Counted from the stretch's first letter, positions 40,994-50,691 are shown. The stretch is DNA of 64,000 nucleotides from an uncultured Alistipes sp. (GCA_900544195.1 UQUJ01000003.1:1-64000); one strand, 5' to 3'. The notes: generated by a model not told the origin, from the letters alone. Made by a program: numbers and translations.

Positions 40994-42346
40994 ATGAAAA
41001 TCTCATGTAACTCTTACTCCTATAGTTTAATGGAATCTGGCGATAGTATGTCTAACAACTGGGCGGTGATTATCAGCGGAGGTGCTAATCCAATCTTGAA
41101 TCATGAGCGTTACTGGAACAATTGCTCTGCAATGTACAAATGTCTGCGGAATGTTTATAATTATAGGAGAGACAGGATATTTGTTTTGATGTCTGATGGC
41201 GTGTCGTCAGATCCTGACAGACACTTGAATAACGGATGGTATGAATCGTCTCCGCAGGACCTGGATGGAGACGGTAATGATGACATCAATTTTTCAGCCA
41301 CAAAGGCGAATATCTCAACGGTTTTCAATTATCTTCGAGATCATGTTGCTGTTGACGAGCAGGTCCTTGTTTTTGTCACCGACCACGGATCAAGACATGA
41401 TGATGAATCCTACATCACTCTATGGGGAGGGTCGGAGATCTCTGCCTCGGAGTTTGCAAATGAGGTCAAGAAGATAAATGACTCATCCCGAAAGCATGTA
41501 GTTCTTGGCCAGTGCTACAGCGGTGGATTCATAGGCCCGCTGTCTTCTTGCTGGAACGTGTCTGTCGCAACCGCCTGTGCCTATAATCAGGCCTCTTCTG
41601 CAAGAAGCGGATCCATGTATGACGAGTTCCTCTATCATTGGATAAGCGCGGCTGCCGGAAGAACTCCGGGTGGAACAGTAGTCAATGCCGACCTGAACGG
41701 CTATGACGGAGTCTCCGCGGAGGAAATATTCCGCTATTCCCAGGATAAGGATGAAAAAGACGAGGCCTCTCAGTATGCATCCTCTCCAGGTCCAATGGGA
41801 GAGAAGTACGGGCTGTCAGGCGAGGAGTTCGGCTATCCGGTGTTCTCCAATCCGCCATTGCACATGACCTCGGGCGAAGACTATACCGCGAGCCTGTCCA
41901 ATCTGCCCGCCTCCTGCACGATAGATTGGACGACGATGCGTGACGGGAACATTTCTTTTGACCGAGTGTCCCCATCATCGGTGCGTGTGAGAAAGGTCAG
42001 TGGTTCACCGATGGCTGATGATTATGTCAAGGCAGAGGTGAGCACATCGTTCAAGACATATTCCTTCAGGCAGGATGTTTATCTGTGGGAGTCCGGGATC
42101 CACCACACCGATGGCCTGATAGAAGGCTCGCTGACCTCCGGCACGTTCTCCCTGCCGTTCGGCTGCCCGGATGTGTCCTCCTACGAATGGATGATAGACG
42201 GTGCGGAGTATGAGGTCATCGATGCGTCCACTCACATCATGAATTTTGTGGCCTCAGGGGAGATTCCGGAGGAATACGCTGTTTCCGTGTCGTTCGTGAA
42301 CCCTTTGGGTAGTAATACAACAATCGTAAGACGTTTTTACCAATGA
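40994..42346 (+). CDS. Clan CD (caspase/legumain-like) cysteine peptidase
   Basis: Protein of 450 residues. The first about 270 residues show a caspase-like fold: the catalytic His in VFVTDHGSRHDD (about residue 135) and the catalytic Cys in VVLGQCYSGGF (about residue 174), each after a hydrophobic strand, as in clan CD/C13 peptidases. The C-terminal about 160 residues form one or two beta-sandwich-like modules. No signal peptide is visible at the start used, which lies just after the dispersed repeat; an N-terminal secretion signal may therefore have been lost, or the peptidase may be cytosolic. It overlaps the DUF4249-like lipoprotein gene (ATGA), so it belongs to one envelope operon. Confidence 0.75.
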   Translation: MKISCNSYSYSLMESGDSMSNNWAVIISGGANPILNHERYWNNCSAMYKCLRNVYNYRRDRIFVLMSDGVSSDPDRHLNNGWYESSPQDLDGDGNDDINFSATKANISTVFNYLRDHVAVDEQVLVFVTDHGSRHDDESYITLWGGSEISASEFANEVKKINDSSRKHVVLGQCYSGGFIGPLSSCWNVSVATACAYNQASSARSGSMYDEFLYHWISAAAGRTPGGTVVNADLNGYDGVSAEEIFRYSQDKDEKDEASQYASSPGPMGEKYGLSGEEFGYPVFSNPPLHMTSGEDYTASLSNLPASCTIDWTTMRDGNISFDRVSPSSVRVRKVSGSPMADDYVKAEVSTSFKTYSFRQDVYLWESGIHHTDGLIEGSLTSGTFSLPFGCPDVSSYEWMIDGAEYEVIDASTHIMNFVASGEIPEEYAVSVSFVNPLGSNTTIVRRFYQ

Positions 42347-43452
42347 AAGCAAGATTGATAAACATCCTGCTGTTAGCGTCGCTGCTGCCGTCGGCCTTAT
42401 TGTCCTGTGTAGAGCCGATAGACCTTAATGCTGGCGAAGATCCTCAGGTGGTGGTGAACTGCATACTGACTGAGGATGACGTCCAGACATTGGAGATGTA
42501 CTACACTCCGACCTCGATGGACGGTGCCCGCCGTCCGGTCGAAGACGCGGAGGTTATTCTAAGGTGCGGCTATGCCGGGACCGGAAAGTTTCACTATGTA
42601 GGTGATGGCCTTTGGCAATGCGAGTACAGACCCGAATACGGCAAAGAGTACAATTTAATGATAGTGATGGAGGGCCATGTCCTTCAGGCATCCACTAAGT
42701 TCCCTGCTGACGTGACCGTGGCCTGCTATGGCAGAGGGTATGACGCAAGCGAGGGACGTCATAAGAAAGGGTACCTGATGTACTCATACGAGCTGCGCCT
42801 TTTCAATCGTTCCCCAGAGTGTCCTCGTTATGGCTATCCTTGCCTTCTCGCCAGCCACCTGTGGGCGTTTCCTAAAGACAAGGGATGGGGCGAGGACTAC
42901 CAGAAATACATAGCCACCAGCCACCTCTGCGCTGACGACTTCAACCTTACCTCCCTTCGTGTGCGTGATCTTCCGTGTTTCTCGGCCGACTCGATCAAGG
43001 TGATGCCCAAGTGGCTTCGTGAGGAGTTGGGCTGGTATCCTCTGATGATGGGAGACTTGCAGGTGCATCAGGGTTTCGTGCGCATCGACATTCCCAAGGA
43101 CTACCATAGCGGAAAGACACAGGAAGAACTGAAAGATTCCCCGATATATACGGACATATCCTTTGTTCTGGCAAGGCCGTTCCCGACATCGTGGTCGAAC
43201 TATGACGGCCCGTATCAGGAGCGAGGTGGCTTGTATGATATTTACATCCTCTCTGACGAAGCAGATAACTACTTCAAGGACGTGTACCGAAAGCACTTGA
43301 ATAAGGACAACTTCCTGTTCGAGTACGACACCGAGAACATCTACACGAACATCAAGGGCGGGATAGGTGTTTTCGGAGCGATGATCCACCGGAACAATGA
43401 GACCGGGATAAGAGGTTATCTGAATGATTTTGTGCCGAGTGACAGAAAATAG
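42343..43452 (+). CDS. DUF4249-like lipoprotein
   Basis: Lipoprotein of 369 residues with a lipobox ending near Cys22 (SALLSC). The mature part matches DUF4249 in order: an N-terminal beta region with PQVVVNCILTEDDVQTLEMYYT, a carbohydrate-binding-like Y-x-x-E-Y-G-K-E-Y-N-L segment (about 104), and a late GLYDIYILSDEADNYFKDVYRKH. Such proteins sit next to TonB-dependent receptors in Bacteroidota and are believed to be surface-exposed partners. The neighbour is indeed a TonB-dependent receptor 36 bases downstream. The gene overlaps the peptidase gene by four bases. Confidence 0.8.
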   Translation: MKARLINILLLASLLPSALLSCVEPIDLNAGEDPQVVVNCILTEDDVQTLEMYYTPTSMDGARRPVEDAEVILRCGYAGTGKFHYVGDGLWQCEYRPEYGKEYNLMIVMEGHVLQASTKFPADVTVACYGRGYDASEGRHKKGYLMYSYELRLFNRSPECPRYGYPCLLASHLWAFPKDKGWGEDYQKYIATSHLCADDFNLTSLRVRDLPCFSADSIKVMPKWLREELGWYPLMMGDLQVHQGFVRIDIPKDYHSGKTQEELKDSPIYTDISFVLARPFPTSWSNYDGPYQERGGLYDIYILSDEADNYFKDVYRKHLNKDNFLFEYDTENIYTNIKGGIGVFGAMIHRNNETGIRGYLNDFVPSDRK

Positions 43453-43488
43453 GGATATGTTCGTTAGTTGAAAAAGAATATTAATATC

Positions 43489-45582
43489 ATGAAAAGAATA
43501 TTTGTTTTGGCATGGTTGTCTCTATTCCCTTTGCCAATGACGTTCGCTCAGACAAATGAAGTGAAGGACACCTTGCGCGGGTCTGTTGTGATCGGGGAGA
43601 AAAGTGGGGCGAGGGAAGCCGGTACACGGATCATCAAGGTGAAGGATTTTAAGAATATGGTGTCCGCGACAGGGAATGCTGACGTGATCAAGTATATTCA
43701 AACACTTCCTGGTGTGTCAACTGGTGGAGAAGGCTCCTCCGCATTCTATGTCAGAGGTGGGAATCTGGGAAGTAACCTTGTCACTTTGGATGGAGTCCCT
43801 CTCTATGGATCAAGCCATCTGTTGGGGTTTACATCGGTATATTCACCGGATGTCATCTCTGATGTGATGTTTCAAGTTGGTGGCTTCACCTCGGAAGAGG
43901 GCAACCTTACCGCATCTCACATAAAGCTCACAAGTGAGGATGGCGGGTTCAACCGCTCTCATGGCAAGGCTAATGTGAGCAATTTTATTCTTGGGACAAG
44001 TTTCTCGACACCCCTGCTGAAGGACAAGATCTCTTTTATCGGATCTGTAAGGCTTTCGCCTATTGGATTGGAACTTAGGGCAATAAAAGGCTTGTCATCG
44101 GCATTGGACAGTATTGGCAGCCCTAAAGCTCTTGTCTATGACGCTTTCGGCAAGGTGAGTTGGAAAATCAGTGACAGGCATAGACTGTCCTTGAGCGCCT
44201 TCAACAGCATGGATGCTTACAGTTATGACTATGGTGCGAACTCCGAGGAACACATCCAGTGGAGCAATTTGATCGGAAATCTTCGGTATGAGGGATCCTT
44301 GGACGATTCTTGGAGTGTCCGTGCCGGACTGTCGTACAACAAATTCAGCAACGCGCAAGGAATGGTGAAGATTCTTGGCGGCACAGACAACGATCTTGCT
44401 GTCCATAGTTCCATCGACGAGGCCACGCTGTCCGCATGCGCGAACTATGATGGAAAGATATTTCATTTTCAAGGAGGACTCAAAGGACGTTATGCCAGGT
44501 TCGATCCTGCCACATCCCAGAAAATCACAGGTGGAACCCTACTGATGGGCTCGTCGGATTCTCCAGCGTCTGGTCATGTCACGAACTGCCTGACAGGCAC
44601 ACTCCATTCGCAGATCGAGTTTGAGAAAGAAGGCTGCTATGATTTTCGCGCGTCCGGTCGATTGAATTACAGCCGGACTGACAGGACGGATGTCTTGGCT
44701 AAATCCGCTTCCTTTGATCCGGAGGCCAGTCTTCTTGCAAGGGTGAATGTCGCTTCTTGGTTGGGATTTGAGGCCACGGCGGATTGGACAACCCAATATT
44801 ATCACACGTTGGAAGGAGTCCCGCTTGGGTGGTCATTGGACTTGATTGTGCCTTCGGACAACCAGTTCGGGCCAGAGAAAGCGAGCCAATATTACGCAGG
44901 AATGTTCCTGTCTTTTGAGAAGCATCGCCTGTCGCTCGGATGTTACACGAAGAAAATGAAGGATCTGGTCTATTTCACAGATGCCACATCTCTTTTCAGC
45001 TCTGCCGCCGCTGGATGGCGTGACAAGATTGACATCGGTGAAGGTTCTTCAAAGGGGGTTGAATTCCTTTATGAGAAAGCCGGCGAGAAGCTGAATTACA
45101 GAATCGCCTACACCTGGTCAAAGACGGATCGTACGTTTCAGAACGTGAATGACGGGGTGTCTTTCCCGGCCAAGTTCAACAGGCCTCATATCCTGAATGT
45201 TTCGGCTGAATATTCAATCTCTAAAGATAAACATCGTGAGATTGCAGTGAATACATTGTTTACCTATCAGTCCGGCCATTGGGAGACTGTCGCCTCCGGC
45301 TATTATCAAGGATTTTTGATCAAGGAACCGGATAAGGTCTCGCTTAAATATTTTACAACCGTCAACAATTTCGAGATGCCTGCCTACATCAGAATGGACC
45401 TGGGATGCAGCCTGAGGTTCAATCTTGATAAGAGATGCCACCATACATTGAATTTGGGAATATACAATGTCCTGAACAGGCACAATCCGTTCAGTCTGAC
45501 TTATGACACTGAGGACCGGACTTGGAAGAAGGTCAGCATATTCCCGATCATGCCGAGTCTGAGCTGGACGTTGGAATTCTGA
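43489..45582 (+). CDS. TonB-dependent receptor
   Basis: Outer-membrane receptor of 697 residues with a signal peptide (about 1-21). The plug domain runs from about 35 to 150 and contains ADVIKYIQTLPGVSTGGEGSSAFYVRGG and SNLVTLDGVPLYG, the plug hallmark. A beta-barrel of about 500 residues ends with the aromatic C-terminus WTLEF. It lacks the N-terminal carboxypeptidase-regulatory-like domain of SusC-type proteins, so it is more like siderophore or peptide-type receptors. The upstream DUF4249-like lipoprotein and the caspase-like peptidase suggest transport or modification of a peptide-type ligand; this is inferred from context only. Confidence 0.9.
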   Translation: MKRIFVLAWLSLFPLPMTFAQTNEVKDTLRGSVVIGEKSGAREAGTRIIKVKDFKNMVSATGNADVIKYIQTLPGVSTGGEGSSAFYVRGGNLGSNLVTLDGVPLYGSSHLLGFTSVYSPDVISDVMFQVGGFTSEEGNLTASHIKLTSEDGGFNRSHGKANVSNFILGTSFSTPLLKDKISFIGSVRLSPIGLELRAIKGLSSALDSIGSPKALVYDAFGKVSWKISDRHRLSLSAFNSMDAYSYDYGANSEEHIQWSNLIGNLRYEGSLDDSWSVRAGLSYNKFSNAQGMVKILGGTDNDLAVHSSIDEATLSACANYDGKIFHFQGGLKGRYARFDPATSQKITGGTLLMGSSDSPASGHVTNCLTGTLHSQIEFEKEGCYDFRASGRLNYSRTDRTDVLAKSASFDPEASLLARVNVASWLGFEATADWTTQYYHTLEGVPLGWSLDLIVPSDNQFGPEKASQYYAGMFLSFEKHRLSLGCYTKKMKDLVYFTDATSLFSSAAAGWRDKIDIGEGSSKGVEFLYEKAGEKLNYRIAYTWSKTDRTFQNVNDGVSFPAKFNRPHILNVSAEYSISKDKHREIAVNTLFTYQSGHWETVASGYYQGFLIKEPDKVSLKYFTTVNNFEMPAYIRMDLGCSLRFNLDKRCHHTLNLGIYNVLNRHNPFSLTYDTEDRTWKKVSIFPIMPSLSWTLEF

Positions 45583-45614
45583 TGGTTAGGGCACTGATAG
45601 GACTTTCGGAAAAG

Positions 45615-45656
45615 TCGTCGTAAGAAAAAATATTTCTGTTTCTTATGACGATTTTT
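45615..45656 (+). terminator. Rho-independent terminator of the TonB operon
   Basis: A 13-base stem (TCGTCGTAAGAAA at 45615-45627 with TTTCTTATGACGA at 45639-45651; one G-U pair), 11-base loop, then TTTTTCT, 33 bases after the receptor stop. Confidence 0.85.
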
Positions 45657-45663
45657 CTATTTC

Positions 45664-45697
45664 TTTTGAAAATTTACGTTTTGTTGCCCCATCTTTG
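45664..45697 (+). promoter_or_regulatory. Promoter of yifB
   Basis: TTTTG at 45664-45668, a 21-base spacer and CATCTTTG at 45690-45697. This is one base away from the TAnnTTTG consensus, 26 bases before the ATG. Confidence 0.6.
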
Positions 45698-45722
45698 CCG
45701 GAGAACATAATAAACTCAAACT

Positions 45723-47297
45723 ATGTTGATAGACATTCTTGGGGCGAAGTGCATAGGCATCGAGGCTGTCCCCGTCACCGTGGAGGTGGACATAGCGCAT
45801 GGAATAGGAATTCATCTTGTAGGGCTTGCGGATGTGGCGGTCAAGGAAAGTCTTTTGAGGACAGTCACGGCTCTGCAGTCATTGGGATTCAGGATACCGG
45901 GAAAGAAGATTGTGATCAATCTGGCTCCGGCGGATGTTCGGAAGAACGGCAGTGGCTACGACCTTCCGATAGCTGTGGGAATCCTTGCGGCATCCGAGCA
46001 GAAACATTTTCCCGGATTGGACAAGTACCTTATCATGGGGGAGTTGGGGTTGGACGGCTCTGTGCGTGAAGTACAGGGAGCCCTGCCGTTCGCTGATCTT
46101 GCGGCGGGCATGGGAATATCCGGGTGCATCATTCCGCTTCGTTCGGCGTTGGAGGCCACCGAATGCAATGACCTGTCGATATTCGGAGTGGAGACATTGA
46201 CTGATGTGATAAGGATCCTTGAGGAACAGGAGGATTGCAGCGATCTTCTTGTTTGGAACACAAGACTTTACAGGAAACTGTCCAGAAACGCGCAGCGTGT
46301 CCGGAAACCCTCAGGCCAGGACGTGATGGACTTCTCGGAGATAATCGGTCAAGAGGGGGCGAAAAGGGGAGTGGAGATAGCTGCCGCCGGCGGGCATAAT
46401 CTTATAATGGTAGGACCTCCTGGCAGCGGCAAGAGTTCTTTGGCGAAGGCTATGGCCGGAATCCTGCCTCCGATGACAACGGAGGAGGCTATTGTCACGA
46501 GCAAGATCTACTCCGTTGCCGGAATGAAAGGCTCGCAGATAGGCCTGATCCGCACACGCCCGTTCCGCGCTCCACACTATAGCGCATCCCTGCCCGCCAT
46601 CATCGGCGGAGGAGCCGGAGCCGACATCCGTCCCGGAGAAGTGACCCTCGCCGAGAACGGGATTCTCTTTCTGGATGAATATGGCCAGATGCCAAAATCC
46701 GTGCTGGAAGCTCTGCGTGGTCCGATGGAGGATAGAAAAGTCACAATCTCAAGGCTAAGGTCGAAACTTGAATATCCCGCCTCTTTCATGTTGGTCGCCG
46801 CCTCGAATCCATGCCCGTGCGGCTACTATGGCGAAGGAGACCGCTGCCGTTGCACTCCGGGTCAAAGGCTGAACTACCTGTCCAAACTCTCCGGTCCGGT
46901 AATGGACAGAATCGATATTCAATTATGGCTTCATCCCGTTGACACAGTGAAACTTGTCGGCCGCAGGAAAGGTGAACCCAGCGAGGTCGTGGCGCAGAGA
47001 GTCCTGAAGGCAAGGATGCTCCAGAAACAGCGTTTCGCCGATGACGGGATATTCACGAACGCCGAGATGAACAACCGACTCTTGGAGAAGCATTGCCAGT
47101 TGAATGATGAGTGCCGCAAGGTGATGGAACTGCTTATCAGTCGCCTTGGCCTGTCCGCCCGCGCATATTCCAGAATCCTGAAAGTCGCCAGAACCATCGC
47201 CGACCTCGAGATCTCGCGCGACATCAAGCCTGAATATCTCCGCGAAGCCGCCTCCTACCGCTTCCTCGACCGCCTCAACCTTGAGACTTTCGGATAA
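45723..47297 (+). CDS. YifB family Mg-chelatase-like AAA ATPase
   Basis: Cytosolic AAA+ ATPase of 524 residues in the YifB/ComM group. The N-terminal ChlI-like domain begins MLIDILGAKCIGIEAVPVTVEVDIAHG. The P-loop is GPPGSGKSS (about 228-236), and the Walker B is in ILFLDEYGQMPKSVLEALRGPMED (about 309-317). A Cys-rich segment CPCGYYGEGDRCRC follows (about 363-376), as usual in the family. In naturally transformable bacteria, ComM homologues move branched DNA intermediates. The gene is monocistronic between a terminator and convergent tsaE. Confidence 0.95.
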   Translation: MLIDILGAKCIGIEAVPVTVEVDIAHGIGIHLVGLADVAVKESLLRTVTALQSLGFRIPGKKIVINLAPADVRKNGSGYDLPIAVGILAASEQKHFPGLDKYLIMGELGLDGSVREVQGALPFADLAAGMGISGCIIPLRSALEATECNDLSIFGVETLTDVIRILEEQEDCSDLLVWNTRLYRKLSRNAQRVRKPSGQDVMDFSEIIGQEGAKRGVEIAAAGGHNLIMVGPPGSGKSSLAKAMAGILPPMTTEEAIVTSKIYSVAGMKGSQIGLIRTRPFRAPHYSASLPAIIGGGAGADIRPGEVTLAENGILFLDEYGQMPKSVLEALRGPMEDRKVTISRLRSKLEYPASFMLVAASNPCPCGYYGEGDRCRCTPGQRLNYLSKLSGPVMDRIDIQLWLHPVDTVKLVGRRKGEPSEVVAQRVLKARMLQKQRFADDGIFTNAEMNNRLLEKHCQLNDECRKVMELLISRLGLSARAYSRILKVARTIADLEISRDIKPEYLREAASYRFLDRLNLETFG

Positions 47298-47299
47298 AC

Positions 47300-47725
47300 T
47301 TAGTCCTCCCAGGAAACCGTCCTCGACTCATCCGGATTGACCGTGATGTGCACACGCAATGTCTCCTCCGGCAGGATCTCCTCGATGTTCTCCGGCCACT
47401 CCATAATGCAGAGACACCCGCTGTCAACATAGTCGTAGAATCCGATGTCAAGAGCCTCCGCGATCTTGTTAATCCTATAAAAATCAAAATGATACATCGG
47501 CTCCCCCGACCCGGTGCGATATTCATTCACAATTGCGAAAGTCGGAGAACTGACAGCGTCCTCCCGCACACCGAGCCGCCGGCAAATGGCCGTGGTGAAA
47601 GTAGTCTTCCCAGCCCCCATAGGAGCGTAGAACGCCAGAATACTATGCCCTTCCGTCTGCGAAAGGAACTCACCCGCAGCCCTGTCGATGTCCTGCAGGT
47701 CCTTTATGATGATCTCGTGTCTCAT
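47300..47725 (-). CDS. tsaE: tRNA threonylcarbamoyladenosine biosynthesis protein TsaE
   Basis: ATPase subunit of the TsaBDE complex that makes the N6-threonylcarbamoyl adenosine of ANN-reading tRNAs. The 141-residue product has the P-loop APMGAGKTTF (about 32-41), the conserved PTFAIVNEY, and the HFDFYR segment. The true start is the ATG at 47725 (MRHEII); an open frame reaching 47752 begins at a TTG. The stop is two bases from that of yifB on the other strand. It lies downstream of the EnvC-like gene by 11 bases. Confidence 0.95.
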   Translation of the reverse strand: MRHEIIIKDLQDIDRAAGEFLSQTEGHSILAFYAPMGAGKTTFTTAICRRLGVREDAVSSPTFAIVNEYRTGSGEPMYHFDFYRINKIAEALDIGFYDYVDSGCLCIMEWPENIEEILPEETLRVHITVNPDESRTVSWED

Positions 47726-47736
47726 ATCAAATGAAT

Positions 47737-48942
47737 TTATGGCCTTAGCCAAGTCTCCGGATTCTGCGGCGTGCGCCCGGACCAGATCTGGAAATGCAGC
47801 TGCGTCTCCCCACCGATCGTGTCAACCGTCCCGACAACCTGCCCAGTCTTGACCTTGTCACCGGCCTTGACGCTCACCGTCCCCAATTTGCAATAGAACG
47901 AGAAGTAATTGCCATGCTGCACGAGCACACACTTGTTGTACCCAGGCATGACCACAATCTGCTTCACATCCCCGTCAAAGACTGCCTTGATTTCTGTTCC
48001 GGCGGCAAGTGCGATTGTCACACCGTTGTTGAACGGAAGCTTGAGGTTTGTATAGACCGGATGGAAACGCTGGCCGAAATGATCCACGACAGGCCCGTCC
48101 GCAGGCCATGGAAGCTTGCCTTTGTTAGCCTCGAATTTCTTGGCAAGAGTGTAGTCGATTGGCTTGCGCTTGGCTGTTGACTTGCCTTTTCCGGCCTTAC
48201 CTGAGCCTTTCTCATCTGTGGCGTCACGGATGATCCTCTCGATTTCCCTGTTCAGGGCATCCACCTCACGCTGCTTTCTGGACAAGTCCTGCTGGTACTT
48301 CCTCTTGTTCTTTTTCAGCTGGCTGACAAGATTCCGCGAATCATTCTCCTCGGCCTTCAGCTTGTTCATCTCCGTCACCCTCAACGCCTTGATGGATTCG
48401 GCTTCCCGCTTCATGGCCGCCAATGCCTCGCTTTCCTTTTTCAGCTCGGTCTGGACATCAATGATTTTCGAAGCCTGTGAGTTCATCTGCTTTGAAAGAT
48501 CCCTGAGGTAGCCGTAGCGTCTGAATGCCTGCCCGATATTGTCGCTGGCGAGGATGTACATGTACCAGATCTTCGCGCTGCGGTTCACGTAGGCGCTTCT
48601 CACGAGCCGCGCATAATGGTCGGACAAAGTGTCCAGCCGCGCCTGCATGAGGGCAATCTCCCTTTCCTTTGCCGAGATAGAGCCGGAATATTCAGCAATC
48701 TCCCTGTCGCTTTCGGCGATGAGTTTCTTTCTGGATTCCACCTTGCCGCTGATCATGTTGAGACGGCTCAATGCGCTGGCGCTTTGGGCGGCGTTGCTTC
48801 TGAGCTGGCCGTCAAGAATCGCTATCTCTTTCTGCAAGCGGGCCTTGCGAGCCTCCTGCGACCGCGTGTCCTGGGAATATGCCGGGAGTTGCCAAGCCAG
48901 AGCCGCAACAAGGGTCATGAATATTCCTGCAATCCTTCTCAT
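47737..48942 (-). CDS. EnvC-like murein hydrolase activator with degenerate LytM domain
   Basis: Periplasmic protein of 401 residues: a signal peptide (about 1-23, AYSQ), a long coiled coil (about 30-250, Ala/Glu/Lys/Arg-rich), a basic linker (GSGKAGKGKSTAKRK) and a C-terminal M23/LytM domain. Active LytM enzymes have HxGxD and HxH zinc motifs; here the first reads FNNGVTI and the second is LHFQIW with a single His, so the domain is probably non-catalytic. This fits EnvC/NlpD-type activators of amidases during cell division. It overlaps the TPR gene upstream by four bases (ATGA) and precedes tsaE. Confidence 0.9.
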   Translation of the reverse strand: MRRIAGIFMTLVAALAWQLPAYSQDTRSQEARKARLQKEIAILDGQLRSNAAQSASALSRLNMISGKVESRKKLIAESDREIAEYSGSISAKEREIALMQARLDTLSDHYARLVRSAYVNRSAKIWYMYILASDNIGQAFRRYGYLRDLSKQMNSQASKIIDVQTELKKESEALAAMKREAESIKALRVTEMNKLKAEENDSRNLVSQLKKNKRKYQQDLSRKQREVDALNREIERIIRDATDEKGSGKAGKGKSTAKRKPIDYTLAKKFEANKGKLPWPADGPVVDHFGQRFHPVYTNLKLPFNNGVTIALAAGTEIKAVFDGDVKQIVVMPGYNKCVLVQHGNYFSFYCKLGTVSVKAGDKVKTGQVVGTVDTIGGETQLHFQIWSGRTPQNPETWLRP

Positions 48943-50609
48943 TCTTTTCCTTCCGCCTTTCTGTTCTCCGCTTGAGTTCTGTACACTTTTGCGAGATCTG
49001 TCTCTCCAAGCGCCTCAAGCACAATTGCATAGTGCTCCAGACATGTCGCGCTCTCCTTGGCCCCGTAAAGCATCGCATGCTTGAATTGAGCCTTGGCTTC
49101 CTTGTCTTTTCCGAGCAGATGCAGGATCCAGCCGTAGGTGTCAAGGTAGGTAGGGTTGTCCGGTTCCTTGTCCACAGTCTTCTTGCTCATCGCACAGGCT
49201 TTTTTGAGTTTGCTGCCCTTGAGGGCAAGATAATAGGCGTAGTTGTTGAGTGCCGGCGCATAGTCCGGATTCAGTTTCAGAACCTTGGCATAGACCTTGA
49301 ACGCTTCCTTCTCGTTCCCGAGCTCGTGGTACATGTCGCCGATGGAAGAGAGCGCGGGGATAGTGATTGAAGTGTCCCCCTGTGCTATCTCGATGATTTT
49401 GCGATTGTTGTCTATTATTCCCTGCCAATCCTTCCTGTTGTAGCAGGCCACATTCTTCATGTCCAGAAACGCAGTCTCCTTTGGAAACTTGACCAAAGCG
49501 CTGTCACAGGCTTTCTCCATTGTGTCCCAGTCTTTCATGTAACCCAGAATCTGCACGTAGGCCGCTGTGGTTCCGAGATTGTCCGGGTGCAAGGTCATGT
49601 TCTTGTGGATCAGCTCTTTCGCCTTGTCTTGCCTTTCGGTGGAGTACCAGTAGAGTCCCGAAGCCATGAGAGCCGCGCTGTCGGTCGGGTGGCACAGCAC
49701 CAGATTGTCGTACAAGGTGTCGATCTGCGGTCTGACGCTCTGGATGAACCTTGGGTCGGAGCGTGTCACCAGCATGCCAAGGTACTGTGTCTTGGCATGT
49801 ACATCTGTCTGGTCGTCAGACACGAACATATTCAAAGTCCGGAAGAACTCCGGAAAGTTCCGTCGGGTCCTATAGACTTCAGACTCTCCCAGAAGAGCCG
49901 GCATGTAGCCGTTTTGAAGATCGAGTGCCTCCTTGTAGTACGCCAGGGCCACGGTGTCCTTGTACTCGGCCATGGAATGGTCGCCGAGCTTGGTCAGCAC
50001 ATAAGGAGAGGAAAATTCTTTGTTGTAGTCCTCAAGGGTCTTGAGCGCCTCCAACGGCTTGTTCTGCCTCAACAGTATGTCGTATTTTGTGGCGGTCACA
50101 TTCTCGCTCTTGCCGAAGACAGACTCAATCTGATCCAATGCGCCAAGGGCTTTGTCGTACTGGTTCTGCTTGAGGTAGAGATTGACCAGAGTGAAGTAGA
50201 GGTCGTCCTTTTTCGGGAAATCCTTCAGCAGTGCCTCGTAGGTAGCGATCGTCAGGTCATCCTCTCCTGTCAATGAATATGTCCGTGCGAGCCTTTCCTT
50301 GTACCAGAAGTTGGACGGATCCAGCTCCGCGGCCTTCTTGAAAGCCGTCTTCGCGCCGTCCAGGTCGTTGGCGTAGAGCCGGCACATGCCAAGGTAGTAC
50401 TGTGCGGCGTCGTTCCGTGGATCAGCCGTCAGTATCCTCTCCAGCGTCACCTGCGCCTCCTTGTACTGCCCTTCGTCCAGCGCCGAGACCGCATCAATCA
50501 GCTCGCCGTCAATCCTTTTCCCTATCTTGTTGTTGTTCTGTGAATATCCCAGGCCGCACGCCATCAGCATCCCGGCCAGAACCACCATAATCAGCCTTTT
50601 TCCGTTCAT
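48939..50609 (-). CDS. Secreted TPR protein
   Basis: Exported protein of 556 residues with a signal peptide (first about 23 residues, possible lipid attachment at Cys18) and at least ten TPR units from residue 37 onward (AVSALDEGQYKEAQVTLERILTADP, AAQYYLGMCRLYANDLDGAKTAF... and so on). Its TPR scaffold probably holds partners of the divisome or peptidoglycan machinery, as it is translationally coupled to the EnvC-like activator. The dispersed-repeat pair begins 20 bases upstream of its ATG, so the leader of this gene contains the repeats. Confidence 0.9.
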   Translation of the reverse strand: MNGKRLIMVVLAGMLMACGLGYSQNNNKIGKRIDGELIDAVSALDEGQYKEAQVTLERILTADPRNDAAQYYLGMCRLYANDLDGAKTAFKKAAELDPSNFWYKERLARTYSLTGEDDLTIATYEALLKDFPKKDDLYFTLVNLYLKQNQYDKALGALDQIESVFGKSENVTATKYDILLRQNKPLEALKTLEDYNKEFSSPYVLTKLGDHSMAEYKDTVALAYYKEALDLQNGYMPALLGESEVYRTRRNFPEFFRTLNMFVSDDQTDVHAKTQYLGMLVTRSDPRFIQSVRPQIDTLYDNLVLCHPTDSAALMASGLYWYSTERQDKAKELIHKNMTLHPDNLGTTAAYVQILGYMKDWDTMEKACDSALVKFPKETAFLDMKNVACYNRKDWQGIIDNNRKIIEIAQGDTSITIPALSSIGDMYHELGNEKEAFKVYAKVLKLNPDYAPALNNYAYYLALKGSKLKKACAMSKKTVDKEPDNPTYLDTYGWILHLLGKDKEAKAQFKHAMLYGAKESATCLEHYAIVLEALGETDLAKVYRTQAENRKAEGKE

Positions 50610-50629
50610 ATTATCTTGTAGGGCTTTTC

Positions 50630-50691
50630 TTAGTAACCTTCAAAAAATAACCAGCATCATCTGAGGCAACTTATTTTTTTTCATGTTACTT
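50630..50691. repeat. Dispersed repeat, short copy 2S (core deleted)
   Basis: About 62 bases with both terminal inverted repeats (TTAGTAACCTTCAAAAAATAACCAG and the reverse complement of AAGTAACATGAAAAAAAATAAGTTGCC) but without the central hairpin of the long form. It is directly followed by the long copy 50690-50853. Confidence 0.8.
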
